In this document: positions 38,206-42,224 of the stretch, in pieces | Numbering within the stretch: the first letter of the stretch is position 1 | How the letters are laid out: each line of letters opens with the position of its first letter | Virus record (IMG/VR): IMGVR_UViG_3300033153_006335 | Location: 1 to 42,224 of that record | Source of the DNA: a virus | Length of the DNA: 42,224 nt | Strand: one strand, 5' to 3' | Translations under genes and position numbers: made by a program | Notes under the pieces: model-generated | What the model was told of the DNA's origin: nothing | Seen by the model: the letters and a program-made list of their open reading frames with translations, nothing else | Databases searched by the model: none

Positions 38206-38604
38206 ATGTCTGATATTAAAATTTTAAATAAACCTAAGTTTGTCGCTGTTCTAATCGACAGTCCAGTTACTATTTTATCTCAAACAACTAAAGTAGTAAA
38301 GTATGATAAAAAAGATGAAAAGAATATTCCTAATACGAAAAAACTAGGTAACTTTACTGAATGGGAAATACAGATTTTTCAAGAAGATAGGACTGATGAG
38401 GATTGGGCGACTTTAAAGGTTAATCTAAAATTATTAAGCACAGGTACTCTACAATATTTCTATCCAGATACAGTTGATAATTCAAGTATAAAATATTTAT
38501 CTTATTTTTTTATTAAAGTCGATGAAATAAATGAATCTCCCGTTGATTTTATCTGGGCTAGAATTTTAAGGTATTACAGCGATGGCAACGAGGTGATTAT
38601 ATGA
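38206..38604 (+). CDS. Tail-region protein, 132 aa
   Basis: ATG 38206 behind AAAGG. A beta-rich segment (KFVAVLIDSPVTILSQTTK) with acidic turns, then FTEWEIQIFQEDRTDEDW. It is in the same transcription direction as the tail genes and overlaps the next gene by 4 nt. Likely a small tail component, not further identifiable. Confidence 0.65.
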   Translation: MSDIKILNKPKFVAVLIDSPVTILSQTTKVVKYDKKDEKNIPNTKKLGNFTEWEIQIFQEDRTDEDWATLKVNLKLLSTGTLQYFYPDTVDNSSIKYLSYFFIKVDEINESPVDFIWARILRYYSDGNEVII

Positions 38605-39059
38605 ATGATTTAAACCCCGCAATTACAGGAATAGAAATCACACAGGGAATCATCCAAGAAGTATCATATTCTTATAAAGAAGTGATTAAAAATGATGATT
38701 TTAGTTCTAACGGAATTACACGACAAACTGACATAAAAGTTGTTGATGGTATAATCAAATTCGATGAAAGATTTGCATTTAGTATTTTTGATGTTTCTGA
38801 AGATGAGAAGAATGATTTATTAGCTCTTAATGGTAGTAATGATGTTGAATTTACTTTAAAAGGTGTTAAATATCTTTGCACTTGTACGACCTTTGATTAT
38901 GAAGCAGACGAACAGGGGCAAATTATTGATAGTGTTGATCTAACTTTAAAAATAAAATATCGTTTAGCAACTAGATTCAGCATGAGAATTGCACATATAC
39001 CAATACCTAACCAATCATTAATACAGGGTCAATTGACTCAAAGAATAGAGGCTATATAA
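38601..39059 (+). CDS. Tail-region protein, 152 aa
   Basis: ATG 38601, overlapping the upstream stop. It is beta-rich with GIIKFDERFAFSIFDVSEDEK and a CTCTTFDYEADEQGQIIDS stretch. The C-terminus is basic (RLATRFSMRIAHIPIP). No known family. It overlaps the next start by one base. Confidence 0.65.
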   Translation: MNDLNPAITGIEITQGIIQEVSYSYKEVIKNDDFSSNGITRQTDIKVVDGIIKFDERFAFSIFDVSEDEKNDLLALNGSNDVEFTLKGVKYLCTCTTFDYEADEQGQIIDSVDLTLKIKYRLATRFSMRIAHIPIPNQSLIQGQLTQRIEAI

Positions 39060-40102
39060 TGGCAAACATAACAACGGATTATTTTGAAGATTTAGAAACT
39101 GGAATAATAAAGTTAAATCAAGATGCTACTGCTGATGGTGAAGATGGAAGAGTCTGGAGGGATTTAACGGGAAATAGTTTCTATATTACTGATGATTATA
39201 AGATTGCTAAAAAAACACTTGCTGGAGCTGTAACTAAAAGTTCAGCAATTTCTTCTATTACAAATACAAATCAAATAACAATGGCATTAAATAAAGTTCA
39301 AGATATTGTTTATATCCTTGCAGATAGGGGGAATGTTTATCTATATGAAGTTACAGTTTCAACGATGACATTAAACGGTGGCGTTGATCTAGGTACTACG
39401 CCAAGACCACTGAGCATGGTTATTTCAAAATCTCCAGACCCTAAGATATGGTGGAACGCAGACAACGAAAAAGTTTATAAAATGGATTTAGATGGAGGCA
39501 ATATAAGTAACGTTTCCTTAACGGAAGCTGGAGCTGGAGATAGTCCGACAAATTTTTCATTATCTCTTGATAATATTGGTTATGTTCAGACAGTTAGGAA
39601 TACTCTAGCTATTACTATAGAAAAGATTACTATTATTGGTGGAAATTTAAGTATTGAACATTATTATTCTTCAAAAACGGATGGTGAAAACGGAATAGGT
39701 AGTTTTATAATTGACGATCATTTCTACGTGCTAAGTAAATATTTTTTAAATTGGACTAAAATAAAATTATACAAGATACCGTTAGCAACATGGGATAATG
39801 ATGCAACCTGGACAATAAAAGATATTAAAACGGATTATTCTCTTACGGAAATTACTCAGTTTTTTACAGATGGGACTTATGGGTATTTTTACGAAAACGA
39901 CGACGGTGCTAATCAAAAAATGTGGCGGGCTGATCTATCCGATCTATCCTGCATAAGTTTAAAACAACATAGTTTAATAGATTTAGAATTTAAATTTGAA
40001 GCAAGCGGAACAGAGCAAACAATAATATGTCTTATAGGTAGTGATAATTGTGATCCTGCGGGGTTTTTAGTTAGCGGGAAAGGTGCTACAGGTGGAGTTT
40101 AA
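39059..40102 (+). CDS. Propeller-like tail or receptor protein
   Basis: 347 residues; ATG 39059 (TAATG). Repeating strands with DIVYILADRGNVYLYEV, KIWWNADNEKVYKMD and HFYVLSKYFLNWTKIKLYKI suggest a beta-propeller like the gene at 34935. Being the last gene of the structural block, it may be the receptor-binding protein. It ends with CDPAGFLVSGKGATGG. Confidence 0.55.
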   Translation: MANITTDYFEDLETGIIKLNQDATADGEDGRVWRDLTGNSFYITDDYKIAKKTLAGAVTKSSAISSITNTNQITMALNKVQDIVYILADRGNVYLYEVTVSTMTLNGGVDLGTTPRPLSMVISKSPDPKIWWNADNEKVYKMDLDGGNISNVSLTEAGAGDSPTNFSLSLDNIGYVQTVRNTLAITIEKITIIGGNLSIEHYYSSKTDGENGIGSFIIDDHFYVLSKYFLNWTKIKLYKIPLATWDNDATWTIKDIKTDYSLTEITQFFTDGTYGYFYENDDGANQKMWRADLSDLSCISLKQHSLIDLEFKFEASGTEQTIICLIGSDNCDPAGFLVSGKGATGGV

Positions 40103-40206
40103 TTTATTATACAAATAGATTTGCTTAGTCGCATAATAAAGAATTTTCTTGCAATGTTGCTATTTAATTCGTATATTACTTTCTTTTAACATAAAAAGGA
40201 GTAATC

Positions 40207-40419
40207 ATGCTATTATCAGAAACAATCGATAAATCAATAATGAATCAAACCGAATTATCTAAAAATATTGGTCGCAATGGGAAATGTACTACTGAAACAA
40301 TCAAAGTATGGAAGAAAGAGCCTGTAAATAATAGGTCAGGTAACGACATTATAAAACTATCTGAAATATATAATATTCCAGTTTATAAGTTAATGGGAAT
40401 AGAGAAAGAGAAAGTTTAA
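40207..40419 (+). CDS. Small helix-turn-helix regulator (Cro/XRE-like)
   Basis: 70 residues, ATG 40207 with AGGAG. NQTELSKNIGRNGKCTTETIKVWKKE, then DIIKLSEIYNIPVYKLMG follows the five-helix XRE/Cro layout: Q.ELA-type first helix, recognition helix, and ..L...L.V....L. It is flanked by its own terminator. No partner repressor was found in the window, so the regulatory circuit is unclear. Confidence 0.7.
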   Translation: MLLSETIDKSIMNQTELSKNIGRNGKCTTETIKVWKKEPVNNRSGNDIIKLSEIYNIPVYKLMGIEKEKV

Positions 40420-40454
40420 TATTTTATAAAAATATCATCTTACCCCAAAGAGAG

Positions 40455-40493
40455 AAAAAGAGTTTACTTCAATTTAAAGTGGCTCTTTTTTTT
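40455..40493 (+). terminator. Intrinsic terminator after the HTH gene
   Basis: AAAAAGAG (40455-40462) pairs with CTCTTTTT (40483-40490), with a further inner stem of TTACTT/AAAGTGG type (one bulge), followed by T residues to 40493. It ends the tail/HTH transcript. Confidence 0.8.
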
Positions 40494-40536
40494 ATGGTTA
40501 AAATAAAGTTTATTAGCTACGGGCAACAGATTTATC

Positions 40537-40565
40537 TTGACTTTTAGAGGTTTAAGTGTTAGATT
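40537..40565 (+). promoter_or_regulatory. Promoter of the accessory cassette region
   Basis: TTGACT (40537-40542), 17-nt spacer, TAGATT (40560-40565). Preceded by TTATC, as in the promoter at 16069. It lies just after the terminator and about 50 nt before the first accessory gene, and would drive the genes running across the circular join. Confidence 0.75.
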
Positions 40566-40616
40566 CCTTTTGTTGGGAATGTTGCGGAATATTAATTTAA
40601 AAAAAATGGGGGAAAT

Positions 40617-40802
40617 ATGAACTGGGTCAAATCTGAAGATTATCCGATATGGTTATTTAAAACCAATCGGACTAGCAAGCTTAACGATCCTAACATAAAA
40701 AGGTTGAGAATTAAACCTATTATTAGGTATTGTTCAAGTTGTGGTTTGTCGAACCAAGCTAGCAGATGGTATAGGTGTAAAGAATGCTATCGAACTTCTT
40801 AA
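40617..40802 (+). CDS. Small zinc-ribbon protein
   Basis: 61 residues, ATG 40617 with GGGG upstream. The C-terminal half contains CSSCGLSNQASRWYRCKECY, a clean CX2C...CX2C zinc ribbon; the N-terminal half is basic. Such proteins often bind nucleic acid. First gene after the promoter at 40537. Confidence 0.75.
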   Translation: MNWVKSEDYPIWLFKTNRTSKLNDPNIKRLRIKPIIRYCSSCGLSNQASRWYRCKECYRTS

Positions 40803-40820
40803 AACTGAAAAGGATCTAAA

Positions 40821-40931
40821 ATGCAGAAAAAAATAACTTCACCACGAGATAAAAGATTAAAAAAAGCACTAATTTTAATAGGAATGTTCATTATAGTTGG
40901 CTTAGGATATTTAGGTCATATTGGTAATTAA
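40821..40931 (+). CDS. 36-residue single-pass membrane peptide
   Basis: ATG 40821 behind AAAGGA. A basic head (QKKITSPRDKRLKKA) is followed by one hydrophobic segment (LILIGMFIIVGLGYLGHIG). The layout resembles the small protein at 3978. Function unknown. Confidence 0.6.
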   Translation: MQKKITSPRDKRLKKALILIGMFIIVGLGYLGHIGN

Positions 40932-40946
40932 AAAAAGGGGTATGGT

Positions 40947-41255
40947 ATGAGATTTAAAGAAACTGAGATAGTGAATAAACTGGTTGAAGTCACTATAAAA
41001 GATGAGCTTAAGTGTGATAAATGTGGATGTCTTATTTTTGGAGAATGCAGATATGATAAGATGGTTACAGTTCCTGATGGATACAGCCACTTTGATGCTT
41101 TTAATTTTACGTTTAAAGTTAAAACTGGATATCAATATCCTGAATGCCAGGGAGGCGAGCAACATAATCTTGATTTATGTGAAAAATGTTCGGACGAAGC
41201 TATGGAGTTACTATTGAAGAACGGATTTGAAATAAAAACTGAAGATTGGGACTGA
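40947..41255 (+). CDS. Zinc-binding hypothetical protein
   Basis: 102 residues, ATG 40947 with AGGGG. CDKCGCLIFGEC near residue 23 and DLCEKCSDEAME near residue 76 form a split Cys4 site, with a beta-rich insert between (FDAFNFTFKVKTGYQYP). It resembles small phage zinc proteins; no enzymatic motif. Confidence 0.7.
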   Translation: MRFKETEIVNKLVEVTIKDELKCDKCGCLIFGECRYDKMVTVPDGYSHFDAFNFTFKVKTGYQYPECQGGEQHNLDLCEKCSDEAMELLLKNGFEIKTEDWD

Positions 41256-41261
41256 TATTAA

Positions 41262-41369
41262 AAACAAAACAAAGCACAATCACCACAAGACAGCATTAAA
41301 TCAGCACACAGCGATAGTTTAATAGTCGAGTTAATCAGCACTCTAAAAGACTTCGAAGAAGCTAAATAA
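41262..41369 (+). pseudogene. Start-less coding remnant
   Basis: An open frame encodes KAQSPQDSIKSAHSDSLIVE and continues ISTLKDFEEAK to TAA 41369, but no ATG, GTG or TTG lies between the preceding in-frame stop (41259-41261) and the coding part. It looks like the C-terminus of a lost gene. Confidence 0.35.
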
Positions 41370-41381
41370 AAGAGGGTAATC

Positions 41382-41696
41382 ATGGAATGCGTAAAATGTA
41401 ACAAACTAAACACTATGACCAGAGTAGTCAATAAAGAAGTATTCTGCAAGCATTGTAATTCTAATTTAACAAAAGCTGCTGAAATGGCTAAGCCTAAATT
41501 ATTCTGGAAAGTATACGAAAACAAAGATATGCTCAAATATTTTATAGATAGACTAGAGAATATTATTGAGATGTACGAGATGGAAGAAGAAGAGAGTTTT
41601 AAAGATTGTACTTACAACGATAATATTCCACTTTTAGAGCCTGTCTTTTTGAGTGAGAATGAATTTAATGATTTGCCCGAATTTGAAGGGTTTTAA
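41382..41696 (+). CDS. Zinc-ribbon protein upstream of hairpin A3
   Basis: 104 residues, ATG 41382 with AGAGGG. CVKCNKLNTMTRVVNKEVF then CKHC at residues 3-25 is a compact Cys4 ribbon. The rest is acidic and helical, ending with LSENEFNDLPEFEGF. Element A3 starts 5 nt after its stop, so it could be the 5'-most cargo gene of the array or simply the gene next to which the array grew. Confidence 0.7.
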   Translation: MECVKCNKLNTMTRVVNKEVFCKHCNSNLTKAAEMAKPKLFWKVYENKDMLKYFIDRLENIIEMYEMEEEESFKDCTYNDNIPLLEPVFLSENEFNDLPEFEGF

Positions 41697-41701
41697 TAGT
41701 G

Positions 41702-41750
41702 TAACGGATCAGAACAACAAGCAGTTTTAATGGCTGGTAGTACATTGTTA
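41702..41750 (+). repeat. attC-like hairpin element A3
   Basis: 49 nt, TAAC (41702) to GTTA (41747-41750). Identical to A2 except at a few positions. Changes at stem positions 2 and 5 fall on sites already unpaired in other copies, while one change (position 12) opens the loop-closing pair. The next ORF starts 26 nt downstream, and element A4 is 286 bp further on, giving a typical cassette length. Confidence 0.6.
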
Positions 41751-41776
41751 GTAACCGTAAACTTTTGAGGGATTAT

Positions 41777-41977
41777 ATGCATATTTATAGAAAGGCTAGA
41801 AAAATACATAACTGCGATGATTGTGGTAGAGAAATTAAAAAAGGTGAGATTTATTTCTATGGAGAATGGAAAGAACCAAAATATGAAAATAATTATGATG
41901 AGTTAAAACAGATTGGTATATATTATGAAAAAATTAAAATTTGTGGTGATTGTGATACTACTTTTAGTGATCAATAA
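41777..41977 (+). CDS. Cassette zinc-finger protein
   Basis: 66 residues from ATG 41777 with GAGGG at good spacing; the upstream in-frame TTG lacks a site. NCDDCGREIKKGEIYFYGEW and later CGDCDTTF form a CX2C...CX2C zinc site. The only gene between hairpins A3 and A4. Function unknown, as for many integron-cassette proteins. Confidence 0.75.
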   Translation: MHIYRKARKIHNCDDCGREIKKGEIYFYGEWKEPKYENNYDELKQIGIYYEKIKICGDCDTTFSDQ

Positions 41978-41987
41978 TTATGGATGC

Positions 41988-42035
41988 TAACGAGTAGAAC
42001 CACAAGTCGTTTTAATGACTGGTAGTGCAATGTTA
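41988..42035 (+). repeat. attC-like hairpin element A4
   Basis: 48 nt, TAAC (41988) to GTTA (42032-42035). In the stem, AGTC pairs with GACT where A1 and A2 have AGCC/GGCT: a two-sided compensatory change that keeps the pair. Mismatches again lie at positions 2, 5 and 8, and the 8-nt loop is GTTTTAAT. The next gene starts 24 nt downstream at 42060. Confidence 0.65.
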
Positions 42036-42059
42036 ACAAACGTAGAACAGGAGAAAACA

Positions 42060-42224
42060 ATGAGGATTATAAATAAATTTACTGAATTATCAATGAATAA
42101 ATGTCGTATAGAAATACATGTATTAGAAAAAATCCCAACATTAGTGGACATTAAAATTTCCAATAGTGGTCTAAGTTCCTCTACTCACCCTGAGTTTAAA
42201 CAACAAGAGTTACTTGATATAATT
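42060..42224 (+). CDS. Cassette protein crossing the circular join (5' part)
   Basis: ATG 42060, with GGAG 7 nt upstream, opens a frame that runs into the terminal repeat and continues in frame at base 2 of this window, ending at 301. The N-terminus is RIINKFTELSMNKCRIEIHV. See the entry at 1-301 for the remainder. Bracketed by hairpins A4 and A1. Confidence 0.85.
   Translation, partial: MRIINKFTELSMNKCRIEIHVLEKIPTLVDIKISNSGLSSSTHPEFKQQELLDII
42161..42224. repeat. Terminal direct repeat, right copy
   Basis: Identical to bases 1-64. Removing one copy closes the genome into a circle of 42,160 bp and restores one uninterrupted gene. Confidence 0.95.

Noticed and set aside
1-42224. Integron integrase or phage integrase
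   Set aside because: No protein shows the R...HxxR...Y pattern of tyrosine recombinases or a serine recombinase catalytic domain; the hairpins lack an encoded recombinase here.
1-42224. tRNA genes or CRISPR array
   Set aside because: No cloverleaf with a CCA-type acceptor was seen. The repeated hairpins are too few, too variable in spacing and separated by genes, so they are not CRISPR repeats.

Overview
This window looks like one complete genome of a tailed double-stranded DNA phage, assembled as a circle. The first 64 bases are repeated exactly as the last 64, and one gene runs across that join (it starts at 42060 and ends at 301), so the unique genome is about 42,160 bp. The DNA is visibly AT-rich, Shine-Dalgarno sequences are strong (GGAG type) and genes are tightly packed. 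This points to a low-GC host, but I cannot name it. The virion genes resemble the Mu head module, but there is no MuA/MuB transposase, no recognisable integrase and no tail sheath gene. The best description is a non-transposing siphovirus-like phage with a Mu-type capsid module.

Layout. (i) 40.2 kb through the circular join to 5.8 kb: an accessory/early region with a small helix-turn-helix protein, zinc-ribbon mini-proteins, a PD-(D/E)XK-like protein, a DnaD-like replication protein carrying four 10-bp iterons (a likely origin), and decaying small genes. (ii) 5.8-9.7 kb: recombination module (RecT, a DUF2800 Cas4/RecB-like nuclease, an unknown protein, a DUF1064 resolvase-like nuclease). (iii) 9.9-12.7 kb: DNA modification module (GNAT-methylase fusion, a Cys-rich radical-SAM-like protein, and a cytosine-methylase-like protein that appears to start at ATT). 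(iv) 13-18 kb: small genes, terminase small and large subunits, a structured control region, and the portal. A minor head (Mu F-like) protein lies in the -1 frame behind an A10 run. (v) 19-25 kb: an appendage and lysis block (lectin-like fibre, two paralogous fibre genes, small membrane proteins, an M15 endolysin, a PLA2-like protein) inserted inside the head gene order. (vi) 25-36 kb: protease with nested scaffold, decoration and major capsid proteins, connectors, tail tube, tail chaperone with a -1 frameshift on A9, tape measure, tail tip. (vii) 36.3-38.1 kb: a minus-strand moron operon with its own promoter and a shared bidirectional terminator. (viii) 38.2-40.1 kb: more tail genes.

The most unusual signal is a family of 47-50 nt imperfect hairpins in the accessory regions (299, 4141, 8769, 41702, 41988 and a worn copy at 16670). 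Each begins TAAC and ends GTTA. Each contains a 12-position stem with conserved mismatch positions and at least one compensatory change. Each sits directly after a small ORF, and the ORF's stop codon often forms the start of TAAC. This is the architecture of integron attC sites and single-ORF gene cassettes. Three inverted, diverged relatives (612, 4563, 9235) close each cassette island on its 3' side. I read these as integron-cassette-like islands carried by a phage without an integron integrase. Inverted-hairpin mobile units of another kind remain possible.
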